NCBI RefSeq assembly: GCF_002563795.1
Contig: NZ_PDJL01000004.1
Location: 496,001 to 560,000, forward strand
Length of the DNA stretch: 64,000 bases
Direction of reading: 5' to 3'
Origin: Vibrio sp. ES.051
Lineage (GTDB): Bacteria > Pseudomonadota > Gammaproteobacteria > Enterobacterales > Vibrionaceae
Both the position numbers and the translations under genes were made by a program. How positions within the stretch are numbered: position 1 is the first letter of the stretch; every line of letters begins with the position of its first letter. The notes under the pieces are model-generated. The model was not told the origin of the DNA. It ran no database searches and was given only the letters and a program-made list of their open reading frames with translations. Shown in pieces: positions 1-9,527 of this stretch.

Positions 1-505
1 CATGGAGGAGTTGACCTTTCGAACGGCATATTTTTACCTGAGATTGTACTTTTAGCCGTTTTTCTTGGCGCTTCAAGTCATTCCCTAGGTGAACAGGCTC
101 TGCCAAAAAAGGGCTTTTGGGATCCGTTAACGATTGCGCTTTTTCTTGAGTGGGGCGTATATTCATTACTCGGAAATTGTTCCGTGTATTAACTAAGGCT
201 TCCCACATGCCTTCGGTATAGCGACCAAACTTTTTGATGTTTTTGTGGTAAGCGTTGAAAGCTACATCGTCCAACCAGTGCGGAATACTATCCAAAATAT
301 ACTCTCGGCATTCGCCTTGAACGCGGCCACGCAAGTCGATGCTTTTTTTGCACGGTGCCATTAAACGGTTTAGTTCCATTTTGACTAAGATTTTGGTCGA
401 AGGCGGCTCTTCCTCGGTTAATTGACCAAGGACAAAATCAACGTCGTTCGATCCATAAACGGGAATGAGTCGTTCTGCGAGCGAGAGAATTTCAGATTGC
501 TGCAT
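1..505 (-). CDS. PilZ-domain protein, PlzC-like (partial, C-terminus off window)
   Basis: An open minus-strand frame starts at the ATG at 505 and runs off the left edge, giving 168 visible residues. Near the edge is an RxxxR motif (R146-Q-E-K-R150), which opens a PilZ domain and contacts cyclic-di-GMP. The second PilZ motif (D/NxSxxG) would lie outside the window. The ~140-residue region before it fits the two-domain PilZ proteins of Vibrio. In V. cholerae the gene beside radA encodes PlzC, so position supports the call. It is divergent from radA. The likely role is a cytoplasmic c-di-GMP receptor affecting motility or biofilm; the exact function is inference. Confidence 0.7.
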   Translation of the reverse strand, partial: MQQSEILSLAERLIPVYGSNDVDFVLGQLTEEEPPSTKILVKMELNRLMAPCKKSIDLRGRVQGECREYILDSIPHWLDDVAFNAYHKNIKKFGRYTEGMWEALVNTRNNFRVMNIRPTQEKAQSLTDPKSPFLAEPVHLGNDLKRQEKRLKVQSQVKICRSKGQLLH

Positions 506-641
506 TATTTCTGTTAGAGTATGGCGTTATTTTAAATTATATCGACTAAGCGAAGTAAAACTTAAGTATATCAATAGTTCACTTCAGATTAAGTCTGACT
601 TGACTGTGCTTAGTCACATTTGTTGAAAAAATCGAGGCATC

Positions 642-2021
642 ATGGCGAAAGCAAAACGAGCTTATGTTTGTAATGATTGCGGGGCAGACTTTCCACGTTG
701 GCAAGGGCAATGTAATGCGTGTGGCGCGTGGAATACGATTACGGAAGTTCGTATCGCTGCATCGCCAACCGTTGCTCGCAACGAACGTTTGACAGGTTAT
801 GCAGGCTCTGCAACCGAAGTGGCAGTGCAAACCCTATCAGAAATTGACTTGCAAGAAGTCCCGCGTTTCACCAGTGGCTATAAAGAGCTTGATCGTGTAT
901 TAGGTGGTGGTGTAGTGCCTGGGGCGGCGATTTTGATTGGTGGCAGCCCGGGAGCTGGTAAGTCAACACTGCTTTTACAAACGATGTGCAGTTTGTCAGC
1001 GAAAATGCCAACGTTGTACGTTACAGGCGAGGAATCTTTACAGCAGGTAGCAATGCGTGCTTCTCGTTTGGGGTTGCCAAAAGAGCATTTGAAAATGCTG
1101 TCTGAAACTAATGTTGACAAGGTCTGTCAAGTTGCTGAAAAAGAGCAGCCTCGTATTATGGTGATTGACTCAATCCAGGTAATGCACGTCTCCGATGTTC
1201 AATCTTCACCTGGCAGTGTTGCACAGGTACGTGAATCGGCGACGGCGCTGACTCGTTACGCAAAACAGAATAATGTTGCGGTATTTATTGTTGGTCACGT
1301 AACAAAAGATGGTACTCTTGCGGGCCCCAAAGTGCTTGAACATATCATTGATTGTTCAGTACTGCTTGATGGTGGTACGGACAGTCGATTCCGCACTTTA
1401 CGCAGTCATAAAAACCGCTTTGGTGCGGTGAATGAACTTGGCGTATTTGCCATGACAGGGCAAGGGTTAAAAGAGGTCAGTAATCCATCCGCTATATTCC
1501 TTTCTCGTGGTGAAGAAGCAACATCGGGCTCTTCAGTAATGGTTGTTTGGGAAGGTACACGTCCTCTATTAGTAGAGATCCAAGCGCTGGTGGATTACTC
1601 GCAACTGGCTAATCCTCGCCGCGTAGCGGTAGGTTTGGAGCAGAACCGTCTTTCTTTACTACTTGCCGTGTTACACAAGCATGGTGGCCTACAAATGGCA
1701 GACCAAGATGTTTTTGTTAACGTTGTTGGTGGTGTTAAGGTAACGGAAACGAGCGCAGATCTTGCGCTCGTGATGGCACTATTATCGAGCTTTCGTGACC
1801 GCCCATTACCAAAAGATGTGGTCGTATTTGGGGAAGTGGGGCTTGCTGGTGAAATCCGTCCAGTGCCAAGTGGGCAAGAGCGTTTGAATGAAGCGTTTAA
1901 ACATGGCTTTAAGAAAGCTATTGTTCCTGCAGCGAATATGCCGAAAGGAGGTATTCCTGGAATGCAGATCCACGGTGTTAAGAAATTATCAGAAGCAATT
2001 GAAGCATTTGATGAGCTGTAA
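642..2021 (+). CDS. radA: DNA repair protein RadA
   Basis: This 459-residue protein has the full RadA layout. A zinc finger lies at the N-terminus (C10, C13, C24, C27), followed by a RecA-like ATPase with Walker A at about 101-109 (GGSPGAGKST). The RadA-specific KNRFG motif is near 258, and a Lon-protease-like C-terminal domain follows. RadA is a branch-migration helicase that processes recombination intermediates with RecA. The start at 642 places the zinc finger immediately after the MAKAKRAY leader, as in the family. In V. cholerae radA is also followed by a second EF-G gene. Confidence 0.97.
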   Translation: MAKAKRAYVCNDCGADFPRWQGQCNACGAWNTITEVRIAASPTVARNERLTGYAGSATEVAVQTLSEIDLQEVPRFTSGYKELDRVLGGGVVPGAAILIGGSPGAGKSTLLLQTMCSLSAKMPTLYVTGEESLQQVAMRASRLGLPKEHLKMLSETNVDKVCQVAEKEQPRIMVIDSIQVMHVSDVQSSPGSVAQVRESATALTRYAKQNNVAVFIVGHVTKDGTLAGPKVLEHIIDCSVLLDGGTDSRFRTLRSHKNRFGAVNELGVFAMTGQGLKEVSNPSAIFLSRGEEATSGSSVMVVWEGTRPLLVEIQALVDYSQLANPRRVAVGLEQNRLSLLLAVLHKHGGLQMADQDVFVNVVGGVKVTETSADLALVMALLSSFRDRPLPKDVVVFGEVGLAGEIRPVPSGQERLNEAFKHGFKKAIVPAANMPKGGIPGMQIHGVKKLSEAIEAFDEL

Positions 2022-2181
2022 CGCCCTTAAATAAAAGTCCCACAAAATGTTGAATTTGTCTTCAAACGTTCGCGAATAAAACACATTAATCATGATGTTT
2101 GGCTATGCTTTGAGGACGGAAATTTCACGTTAAATTTTTTTTCTTCCATCCGCACGCAAGGGTATCAGTATTGACAGAATA

Positions 2182-2190
2182 TGATATACT
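2182..2190 (+). promoter_or_regulatory. Extended -10 promoter element upstream of the EF-G gene
   Basis: TGATATACT matches an extended -10 (TGn followed by TATACT) and is followed by a G+C-rich CTGCGCGC stretch, the type of discriminator seen at growth-rate-controlled promoters. It lies about 38 bp before the EF-G start. The nearby TTGACA at 2171-2176 is only 8 bp upstream, too close to serve as its -35. Confidence 0.5.
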
Positions 2191-2227
2191 CTGCGCGCAC
2201 TTTATACCTTATTAACAGAGTAAGACA

Positions 2228-4318
2228 ATGACTGATTTATCAAAATACAGAAACATTGGTATTTTTGCTCACGTAGACGCGGGTAAAACTACCTCTACAG
2301 AGCGTATCCTAAAGCTAACTGGTAAAATCCATAAAATGGGCGACAGCCACGATGGTACAACTACTACCGACTTCATGGAGCAGGAAGCTGAGCGTGGTAT
2401 CACGATCCAGTCTGCAGCAACAACTTGTTTCTGGAAAGATCACCGTCTAAACATCATCGATACTCCAGGACACGTTGACTTCACAATCGAAGTTTACCGT
2501 TCTCTAAAAGTACTTGACGGTGGTATCGGTGTGTTCTGTGGTTCTGGTGGTGTTGAGCCTCAGTCAGAAACCAACTGGCGTTACGCTGACGAATCAAAAG
2601 TATCTCGTCTGATCTTCGTTAACAAACTAGACCGTATGGGCGCAGATTTCTACAAAGTTGTAGATCAAGTACAAAACGTTCTAGGTGCAACTCCTCTCGT
2701 TATGACTCTACCTATCGGTATCGAAGAAGATTTCGTCGGTGTTGTAGACGTATTAAGCCAAAAAGCATACGTATGGGATGACACAGGTCTTCCAGAAAAC
2801 TACGAAGTTCAAGACGTTCCAGCAGACATGGCAGACAAAGCTGCTGAATACCGTGAAATGCTGATCGAAACTGCTCTAGAGCAAGACGAAGATCTAATGA
2901 TGGCTTACCTAGAAGAAGGCGCAGAGCCGTCTCTAGAAGACATCAAGCGTTGTATCCGTAAAGGTACACGTGACCTAGCATTCTTCCCAACTTACTGTGG
3001 TTCTGCGTACAAGAACAAAGGTATGCAGCTTATTCTTGACGCGGTAATTGATTACCTACCATCACCAACAGAAGTTGATCCACAGCCTCTAACTGACCCA
3101 GATACTGGTGAGCAGACTGGTGAAGTTGCAACAGTATCTGCAGACGAGCCATTACGTGCGCTTGCATTTAAGATCATGGACGACCGTTTTGGTGCGCTAA
3201 CCTTTATCCGTGTTTACTCAGGTAAGATGAAGAAAGGTGACACAATACTTAACGCTGCAACTCGTAAAACAGAGCGTATCGGCCGTATGGTTGAGATGCA
3301 CGCAGACGAGCGTAACGAGATTGATTCAGCACAAGCTGGTGATATCATCGCTGTTGTTGGTATGAAGAACGTTCAAACTGGTCACACGCTATGTGATCCT
3401 AAACATGAATGTACTCTTGAGCCAATGATCTTCCCAGATCCAGTAATCTCTATCGCAGTGAAGCCTAAAGACAAAGGCGGCAGCGAGAAAATGGGTATCG
3501 CGATCGGTAAAATGGTTGCAGAAGATCCATCTTTCCAAGTTGAGACTGACGAAGATTCAGGTGAAACCATCCTTAAAGGTATGGGCGAACTTCACCTAGA
3601 TATCAAAGTTGATATCCTAAAACGTACTTACGGCGTTGAGCTAGAAGTGGGTGCTCCTCAGGTTGCTTACCGTGAAACAATCACTCAAGCAATCGAAGAC
3701 AGCTACACGCACAAGAAGCAGTCTGGTGGTTCAGGTCAGTTCGCGAAAATCGACTACCGTATCAAACCAGGTGAGCCAAACTCAGGCTTCTCGTTCAAGT
3801 CATCTGTTGTTGGTGGTAACGTACCGAAAGAATTCTGGCCTGCAGTAGAAAAAGGCTTCGCTAGCATGATGGATACTGGTGTTCTAGCTGGTTTCCCTAC
3901 TCTAGACGTAGAAGTTGAACTATTCGACGGTGGTTTCCACGCAGTTGACTCTTCAGCAATCGCATACGAAATCGCGGCGAAAGGCGCATTCCGTCAATCG
4001 ATGCCTAAAGCTGGTGCGCAACTTCTTGAGCCAATCATGAAAGTTGACGTGTTCACGCCAGAAGATCACGTTGGTGACGTAATCGGTGACCTTAACCGTC
4101 GTCGTGGTATGATCAAAGACCAACAAGCTGCATCTACTGGTGTACGTATCAAGGGTGATGTACCTCTATCAGAAATGTTTGGTTACATCGGTACTCTACG
4201 TACAATGACTTCTGGTCGTGGTCAGTTCTCTATGGAGTTCTCACACTACGCACCATGTCCAGCAAACGTTGCTGAGCAAGTAATTGCTGACGTTAAAGAG
4301 CGTAACGCTAAGAAGTAA
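2228..4318 (+). CDS. fusA: Elongation factor G (second EF-G paralogue type)
   Basis: This 696-residue translational GTPase has G1 at 14-22 (AHVDAGKTT), the RGITI switch, G3 DTPGHVDF and G4 NKLD, followed by EF-G domains II-V. EF-G drives ribosomal translocation and, with RRF, recycling. It is a stand-alone gene next to radA, unlike the main fusA, which sits in the str operon with rpsL, rpsG and tufA. In V. cholerae the corresponding locus beside radA carries a second EF-G. Codon choice is strongly biased (GTA, CTA, CGT, AAC), as in highly expressed genes. A strong terminator follows. Whether it carries out translocation, recycling or a stress role is not visible from the sequence. Confidence 0.93.
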   Translation: MTDLSKYRNIGIFAHVDAGKTTSTERILKLTGKIHKMGDSHDGTTTTDFMEQEAERGITIQSAATTCFWKDHRLNIIDTPGHVDFTIEVYRSLKVLDGGIGVFCGSGGVEPQSETNWRYADESKVSRLIFVNKLDRMGADFYKVVDQVQNVLGATPLVMTLPIGIEEDFVGVVDVLSQKAYVWDDTGLPENYEVQDVPADMADKAAEYREMLIETALEQDEDLMMAYLEEGAEPSLEDIKRCIRKGTRDLAFFPTYCGSAYKNKGMQLILDAVIDYLPSPTEVDPQPLTDPDTGEQTGEVATVSADEPLRALAFKIMDDRFGALTFIRVYSGKMKKGDTILNAATRKTERIGRMVEMHADERNEIDSAQAGDIIAVVGMKNVQTGHTLCDPKHECTLEPMIFPDPVISIAVKPKDKGGSEKMGIAIGKMVAEDPSFQVETDEDSGETILKGMGELHLDIKVDILKRTYGVELEVGAPQVAYRETITQAIEDSYTHKKQSGGSGQFAKIDYRIKPGEPNSGFSFKSSVVGGNVPKEFWPAVEKGFASMMDTGVLAGFPTLDVEVELFDGGFHAVDSSAIAYEIAAKGAFRQSMPKAGAQLLEPIMKVDVFTPEDHVGDVIGDLNRRRGMIKDQQAASTGVRIKGDVPLSEMFGYIGTLRTMTSGRGQFSMEFSHYAPCPANVAEQVIADVKERNAKK

Positions 4319-4343
4319 TTCTTTACGTTAACTCTATGACTTT

Positions 4344-4371
4344 AAAGCCCCGCCTAGAGCGGGGCTTTTTA
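4344..4371 (+). terminator. Rho-independent terminator after EF-G
   Basis: An AGCCCCGC/GCGGGGCT stem with a short loop is followed by a run of T, directly downstream of the EF-G stop codon. Confidence 0.9.
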
Positions 4372-4505
4372 TTATCGATAACTTGAATTCAACGGCTCTA
4401 ATCGCGCATATATTAGTAGCGAAGAAATACGAAAACATTTTGGAGAATTGGCCTGAATATAGGAAATTAGCACTCCTCAATGCCAGTTGAGAAGTGCAAC
4501 TAAAA

Positions 4506-6212
4506 TTATAAATCTTCTTCCCACACGACTAATTCACCCTTCGGCCAATTATGGCCAATTTCATGATACTTTTGTTCCAGTACATGACGTTTAATTTTTA
4601 AGGTTGGAGTAAGCACACCATTCTCGATACTCCAAGGGTCCTTAATCATCAATACGCCTTTGATTTGCTCGTGAGAAGCCAGTTCTTGATTCATTCTCGC
4701 GATGACTTTTCGTGTCGTGCGAGCGTAACGTTCTCTATTGAAGTTTGGGAAATCATGTGGCACAACCAAAAGAATTGGTGCTGGCAACCCTAATCCTATT
4801 AAGCACATCATTTCTACACGACTGTACTCAAACAGTTTGTTCTCGATAGGTACTGGAGCAACAAACTTGCCTTTGGCGGTTTTAAAGGTATCTTTTTTAC
4901 GGCCTTGAATGGTTAGATAACCTTCTGTATCAATGGCGCCGATATCACCAGTATGTAACCAACCGTCTGAGTCAAAAGATTCTTGGGTCGCAATGTCATT
5001 TTTATAGTAACCAGAAAATAGCCCTTTTCCGCGAACCATGATTTCATCATCCTCCGCGATTTTTAGCTCAATGCCAGGGCCTGCATTACCTACGCTCCCA
5101 ATTTTGTCCGCTCTAAATGGGTAGTTGAGCGTGCTATACGCGAAGGACTCTGTCATCCCCCACGCCTCAGTGATATTCAGACCGATCGAGTGATACCATT
5201 GCAATAGAGCTGGTGAGACGGGCGCAGAGCCACAGCCTAATACGCGAGCCTGATCCAAGCCTAATCCATCGGCTAGCTTTTTCTTAATTAATGAATTTAC
5301 GAACGGTATTTTCAGCAAGAAGTTGAGTTTTTTCTGTGGCAGCTTATCTTGAATGCGTTGTTGGAATAATGTCCATAACCGTGGCACAGAGACAAACAGC
5401 GTTGGCCGATGCATTTTGACATCTTCAATAAAAGTATCGAGAGATTCAGGAAATGCGGTGGTTACGCCGGCCATGATCGACGAGCCGAAAATGTAAACCC
5501 GCTCGGTAATGTGGGCCAGAGGCAGGTAAGAAAACAGGCGATCATTCTCTTGAATACCAATATGGTTAATGAGCTGTTGAACGGACCAACTGAATGCACC
5601 ATAAGTGAGCATGGCACCTTTAGGCAGTCCGGATGTTCCCGAGGTGTATACCAAAGACATTAACTTATCATCGTGGTGTTGTGGACGCTCTTTACTTGGC
5701 ACTGCATCTTCGAGTAGGGCTTTGAAGTTGTACTGGCATTGTGGGGCGGTATCGTAAGGTAAAGCGATACTAATCAGCTCTGGCATGGCATTAATAACCT
5801 GCTGAGTTGCGGTTGGGTCATCTAACTTACCCGCAATCATCGCTTTGCTTTCACTGTGGGTAACACAGTATTCAATGGTCTCCGCAACGGCAGTTGGAAA
5901 GATCGGCACGCTGACGTAATCACCGAGCATCATCGCCAAATCACAGATGAACCATTCAGCACAATTCTTTGAGACTAGAGCAACTTTATCACCAGGTTGC
6001 ACCCCTAGACTGCGTAGAGCACTGACCAGCTTTAGTGCTTGATCGGCAACTTCTGCATAAGTGTATTCCACAAACTGTCGGTTAATAATTTGTTTTAGAT
6101 AGACCTCATTTGGGCGTTCTTTAGCCCATTTGAGAATCATTTCATTTGGTGGTGGGAGAGCGCAATCAGCAGCGCTATTTAGGTTCGGCTGATTCATTTT
6201 ATGTGACTCCAT
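4506..6212 (-). CDS. Long-chain fatty-acid--CoA ligase (AMP-binding enzyme)
   Basis: This 568-residue adenylate-forming enzyme carries the P-loop-like motif YTSGTSGLPKGAM near residue 190, the adenylate-binding WGMTES stretch and the hinge region DGWLHTGDIG with downstream GRKKDTFK. These define the acyl-CoA synthetase/AMP-ligase family. The likely reaction is ATP-dependent activation of a long-chain fatty acid to acyl-CoA. An alternative start at the internal ATG five codons in (MNQPN) is possible. It is convergent with the EF-G gene, the same arrangement as in V. cholerae. Substrate length cannot be read from the sequence. Confidence 0.88.
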   Translation of the reverse strand: MESHKMNQPNLNSAADCALPPPNEMILKWAKERPNEVYLKQIINRQFVEYTYAEVADQALKLVSALRSLGVQPGDKVALVSKNCAEWFICDLAMMLGDYVSVPIFPTAVAETIEYCVTHSESKAMIAGKLDDPTATQQVINAMPELISIALPYDTAPQCQYNFKALLEDAVPSKERPQHHDDKLMSLVYTSGTSGLPKGAMLTYGAFSWSVQQLINHIGIQENDRLFSYLPLAHITERVYIFGSSIMAGVTTAFPESLDTFIEDVKMHRPTLFVSVPRLWTLFQQRIQDKLPQKKLNFLLKIPFVNSLIKKKLADGLGLDQARVLGCGSAPVSPALLQWYHSIGLNITEAWGMTESFAYSTLNYPFRADKIGSVGNAGPGIELKIAEDDEIMVRGKGLFSGYYKNDIATQESFDSDGWLHTGDIGAIDTEGYLTIQGRKKDTFKTAKGKFVAPVPIENKLFEYSRVEMMCLIGLGLPAPILLVVPHDFPNFNRERYARTTRKVIARMNQELASHEQIKGVLMIKDPWSIENGVLTPTLKIKRHVLEQKYHEIGHNWPKGELVVWEEDL

Positions 6213-6640
6213 GTCTTCTCGTTGTATTTATACTTGTTAACGCATTGTTAACTCTAGCATGTTAAATCACGACTCGGGAATGGATTTTGATGAAATATGT
6301 GGGAAAGATAGCGTTAGTTATGATTGAAGTCGAAGCGCTTCTATCTAAACAACAATGTGATTGATGTTACACACAAGAGAAGACGGTTTTTAGTTGCTCT
6401 GTCATATCAAATTCATACGAAGAGCACAGGTAAGCAATTTATTTTATTAATAATATTGCGAAAACTTAGAATCTATTCTAATTGTTTATAGACTAGTGGC
6501 TTAGTGTTGAAGATAAGTATAAATGTCTCCTAATGTCTTCAAAGCGAGAAACCTGAATTTATGTAGTGGTGTTGAAGTAACTATACGGATGTTACTTTGA
6601 AAAGTTGGGGGCTTCACCTCAAGCTACTGCCTGAGATTAC
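6213..6640. other. 428-bp intergenic region with no gene seen
   Basis: This stretch separates the divergent acyl-CoA ligase and outer-membrane barrel genes. It is A+T-rich and has no convincing ORF, RNA gene or clear terminator. It must contain the promoters of both flanking genes, but I could not assign them with confidence. Confidence 0.5.
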
Positions 6641-6673
6641 TTGGGTACGATCATCAGAAAAAGGAAAGATGTG

Positions 6674-7669
6674 ATGTTACGGAAGACTTTACTGGGTACC
6701 TATCTTTGTAGTTTATTTATTGCAGGAAATGTACATGGTGCTGAAGGAGATGATATTCCTCAACGCGCCCAAACGGTTGGTGATGTCATTGATCGTCCTG
6801 GGGTTCTCACACCTAAGGGAAAATGGTCATTTGATTCATCTTTAAGTTATACGCAGAACTCTTCGAATAAAGTATCTGTTGTTGGTTATACCGTGCTACC
6901 AACTTTGATTGTCGGGCGAATTGAAGTGAGTGATTCGGATAGAACAACGGTAACCGTTGGCTTAACCGCAAGATATGGTTTAACAAATGCCACAGAGTTA
7001 GAGGTTCGAGTACCATACGTGTATCGAAATGATCAAGTTTCCACACGCCCTATTCAAGATGGTTCAGACAGTGAAGTAGTAAACACCACAGTGGATGGGG
7101 GAGGGCTTGGTGATTTAGAGTTCGCATTGAGGCATCAGTTTAACTTTGAGTCTGCGCCATATTGGGTAGGTGGCCTGAGAATAAAATCAGATACAGGTCG
7201 ATCGCCTTATGATGTTTCTATTGAAGACGGAAGTAACTCATTTAGTGATGTCCCTACTGGCTCGGGTTTTTGGAGTTTTGAGCCTAATTTATCTCTTATT
7301 CACCCTGTTGACCCTGCAGTTTTGTTCGCTAGTTTAAGTTACATTTATAACTTAGAGGATACTGTTACAGTTGGCGATACAAAAGCTGATGTTGAACTTG
7401 GTGACACTATTTCTCTTTCTGGGGGGATGGGGTTCGCGGTGAATCCTGATCTTTCATTTTCTTTGGGGCTTAGCCATAAAACAATTTTAAAAAGTAAAGT
7501 GAATGGTAGATCGGCAGATGATGCAAAGTTACTTCAATTAGATGCGATGACTTTTGGGATAAACTACGCCTTTAGTCAACGCTCATCTATCAATATCAGT
7601 GCTCAAGCAGGGCTTACTGAAGATACGCCCGACTTTCAATTAACGGTGCGAGTCCCTTTTAATTTGTAA
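6674..7669 (+). CDS. Outer-membrane beta-barrel protein, candidate FapF-like amyloid exporter
   Basis: The start is placed at the ATG at 6674. It has an AAGGAAAG ribosome site 5 bp upstream and directly begins a signal peptide (MLRKTLLGTYLCSLFIAG, cleavage near HGA), giving 331 residues. The mature protein opens with a GDVIDRPGVLTPKG segment and continues as alternating amphipathic strands typical of a barrel (ARYGLTNATELEVRVPYVYR). It ends in NL, without a strong C-terminal aromatic signature. This resembles the barrel of Phenol_MetA_deg/FapF-type outer-membrane proteins. Pseudomonas FapF carries an additional N-terminal coiled coil, which is absent here. It is tail-to-tail with the secreted-protein operon at 7.9-10.5 kb. 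Export of those proteins is inference from neighbourhood. Confidence 0.6.
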   Translation: MLRKTLLGTYLCSLFIAGNVHGAEGDDIPQRAQTVGDVIDRPGVLTPKGKWSFDSSLSYTQNSSNKVSVVGYTVLPTLIVGRIEVSDSDRTTVTVGLTARYGLTNATELEVRVPYVYRNDQVSTRPIQDGSDSEVVNTTVDGGGLGDLEFALRHQFNFESAPYWVGGLRIKSDTGRSPYDVSIEDGSNSFSDVPTGSGFWSFEPNLSLIHPVDPAVLFASLSYIYNLEDTVTVGDTKADVELGDTISLSGGMGFAVNPDLSFSLGLSHKTILKSKVNGRSADDAKLLQLDAMTFGINYAFSQRSSINISAQAGLTEDTPDFQLTVRVPFNL

Positions 7670-7894
7670 CGTGGATATTAGGTCCTTTATTTTTGAGCCT
7701 AATTCATCTTTAAATATCTGATATTAGTATTATGAAGTGACCTGATTACATTAAAATAGGTATTTATTCTCTGGAATATACTCACCGATTGGTATTATGA
7801 AATTTATTTTATCAGGAGTTTATAGATATTGATAATTGCTTGTGCTACTTACTTGTAACTATTTTATTTATTTCCAATAGAAAACGAAATGTGC

Positions 7895-8461
7895 TCATTG
7901 AAGGTGATTTAACAAGGCATCTTCTAGTTGTTGATTTGCTTTTATCTCCTGTATTACGCCATTTACTTGAGCATCAATGTCAACGAGTGTACTTAGGCCA
8001 ATAACACTGTTATCTTTCGTATTTTGAATAATATTTATAATACTTGAATTTATAAACTCTGAACTTATTATACTTGGTTTTTGAGGTGACGGCATTTTTG
8101 GTGAACCTATAGAATCATCTCCAATAATATTCCCTTCACCGAATTGTATGATGTTAACAATACCTTGGTTTAAAACATCTCCATTTTGACTGTCATTATT
8201 TGCGCTGATATTTTTTAAATTACCATTTTCAATGACTAGGTTGGCAATGTTTGTGTTCAATATATCATCACCATTTATAGTGGTAGTAATACTTAACCCA
8301 ATATTGATAATATAGTCGTCCGTCACTTGAAAACCGCCTCGATATTCTTCCAGAGATGAATCTGGTAAAGGGGAAAGTTCTTGAAGACTGAGTTTTTTAG
8401 CACTTACATTAAAACTAATTATTAGTATACAAAGCACTAACAATAAATTATTACCGTTCAT
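7895..8461 (-). CDS. Secreted protein of the amyloid-like operon (last gene)
   Basis: A 188-residue protein with a clear signal peptide (about residues 1-22, cleaved near VSA). The mature N-terminus has an LPDSSLEEYRGGF motif followed by an INIGLSI..ING..LNTNI segment. Two N/Q/I-rich strands follow (GIVNIIQFGEGNIIG and INIIQNTKDNSVIG). These match in style the C-terminal segments of the other two secreted proteins upstream (IQN.G.N..IQ). I do not recognise a named family. By position and composition it could be a minor fibre component or chaperone, similar in role to FapA or FapE. It starts 39 bp after the C39-like peptidase gene. Confidence 0.6.
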   Translation of the reverse strand: MNGNNLLLVLCILIISFNVSAKKLSLQELSPLPDSSLEEYRGGFQVTDDYIINIGLSITTTINGDDILNTNIANLVIENGNLKNISANNDSQNGDVLNQGIVNIIQFGEGNIIGDDSIGSPKMPSPQKPSIISSEFINSSIINIIQNTKDNSVIGLSTLVDIDAQVNGVIQEIKANQQLEDALLNHLQ

Positions 8462-8500
8462 AATGTTGGCCTTTCACGTAATGTTTTCCCATCACAAATA

Positions 8501-9178
8501 CTAATTTTCGCCGGAGATAGGTAATGTAATACTAAATACACCTAAAGAGTCTCTAGATACCCCTGTTTCTAAGGGTGATTTTTGATATACCGTAAACTTG
8601 TCATCAGTAATAAAGCCAGAACGTCCCATTTCTGCTTCGTTACGGACCAGTAACACAATACCTTGATAATATTTTTCAAACTCATCAAGTTTCATAGTCA
8701 TGGTTCCTCTTGAAGGATCACCGATAATCACCGAATGGTTATTTATTCCTCTGATTACAACAAAGTGCATATACCCATCAAAATTAACAAGAGTAATTCC
8801 AGGAACGCCAACTTCTCGAATTTTTTTCAATCCCACTTGAAACCCATCTGAACTTAAACCTATAGAATCCAAATAAATTTTCATATCCAACAAAGAAAAA
8901 CCTTTTTCTTTGATTTTTTTCTTATCACCTTTCTCAAACATGCTTTTAAAAATATCTTGTTCAGATGATTTTGTTGCATAATGAAAGGTTAGTAGTGACG
9001 CCAGTGCAGCAGAGCCACAACTAAAGTCATATTGCTGACGAAATACATCTCCAAACACTATCTCTTTATAACTTTTTACAGGTACTGAGTAATGTGCTCG
9101 ATGAGGTAGCAGTTCTAATGAATTGGCTGATACTGAGAACACGAGCATCAGCCAAGTTAAGTTACGTAATATTTTCAT
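8501..9178 (-). CDS. Periplasmic C39-family cysteine peptidase-like protein (FapD-like)
   Basis: This 225-residue protein has a signal peptide (about 1-19). The peptidase C39 core follows: a Gln (Q48/Q49) ahead of the catalytic Cys54 in DFSCGSAALASL, His138 in GYMHFVVIRG and Asp154 in IGDPSRG. All three catalytic positions are present. Unlike bacteriocin-processing C39 domains, it is not fused to an ABC transporter but is exported alone, as is FapD in the Pseudomonas Fap amyloid operon. It starts 5 bp after the stop of the preceding small secreted-protein gene, so translation is probably coupled. The substrate, presumably a neighbouring secreted protein or the exporter, is inferred. Confidence 0.75.
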   Translation of the reverse strand: MKILRNLTWLMLVFSVSANSLELLPHRAHYSVPVKSYKEIVFGDVFRQQYDFSCGSAALASLLTFHYATKSSEQDIFKSMFEKGDKKKIKEKGFSLLDMKIYLDSIGLSSDGFQVGLKKIREVGVPGITLVNFDGYMHFVVIRGINNHSVIIGDPSRGTMTMKLDEFEKYYQGIVLLVRNEAEMGRSGFITDDKFTVYQKSPLETGVSRDSLGVFSITLPISGEN

Positions 9179-9183
9179 ATTAT

Positions 9184-9507
9184 TTACTTGAGTGTCAGGT
9201 TAACGACGGTAGAGTTCTGGATTAAAACGTTACTTCCGCTGTTCTGGATTACGTTTGATATACCCGAACTGTCTGCGAACGCTCCACTTGATAGTATATT
9301 GTTACCACTCACAGTGTTTGACGCGACATTATCTGACGAAATACCATTGATATCTGATTCTGCATAAACCAAGTCGAGTTCAACATTTTGTCCACCTCTT
9401 GATTCATTCATGATATCCAAGCTAACTTCTCCGCCAGATAATGCAATGTCATCAGCGAGTGCAGTGCAGGCAACTATCATACTCAAAGTACAGATTGCCA
9501 AACGCAT
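9184..9507 (-). CDS. Small secreted protein, candidate minor amyloid or nucleator subunit
   Basis: A 107-residue protein with a signal peptide (about 1-18, cleaved near ALA-DD). The mature part contains N-rich strand-like segments (NTVSGNNILSSGAF) and a C-terminal IQNSGSNVLIQNSTVVNL repeat of two N/Q-flanked strands. The large repeat protein upstream has a related C-terminus (VGQNAGSNSLVQQSV). A good ribosome site (GGGAGAAAG) precedes the ATG. It lies between the repeat protein and the C39-like peptidase in one operon. By analogy with CsgB/FapB it could be a nucleator. No family is assigned with certainty. Confidence 0.62.
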   Translation of the reverse strand: MRLAICTLSMIVACTALADDIALSGGEVSLDIMNESRGGQNVELDLVYAESDINGISSDNVASNTVSGNNILSSGAFADSSGISNVIQNSGSNVLIQNSTVVNLTLK

Positions 9508-9527
9508 CGCTTTCTCCCACTAGTCGG

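Noticed and set aside
2171..2176. TTGACA as a -35 for the EF-G promoter
   Set aside because: Only 8 bp separate it from the -10; normal spacing is about 17.
6641..6673. Longer N-terminus of the outer-membrane barrel
   Set aside because: The ATG at 6674 has a good ribosome site and starts a clean signal peptide; the extension is charged and would disrupt it.
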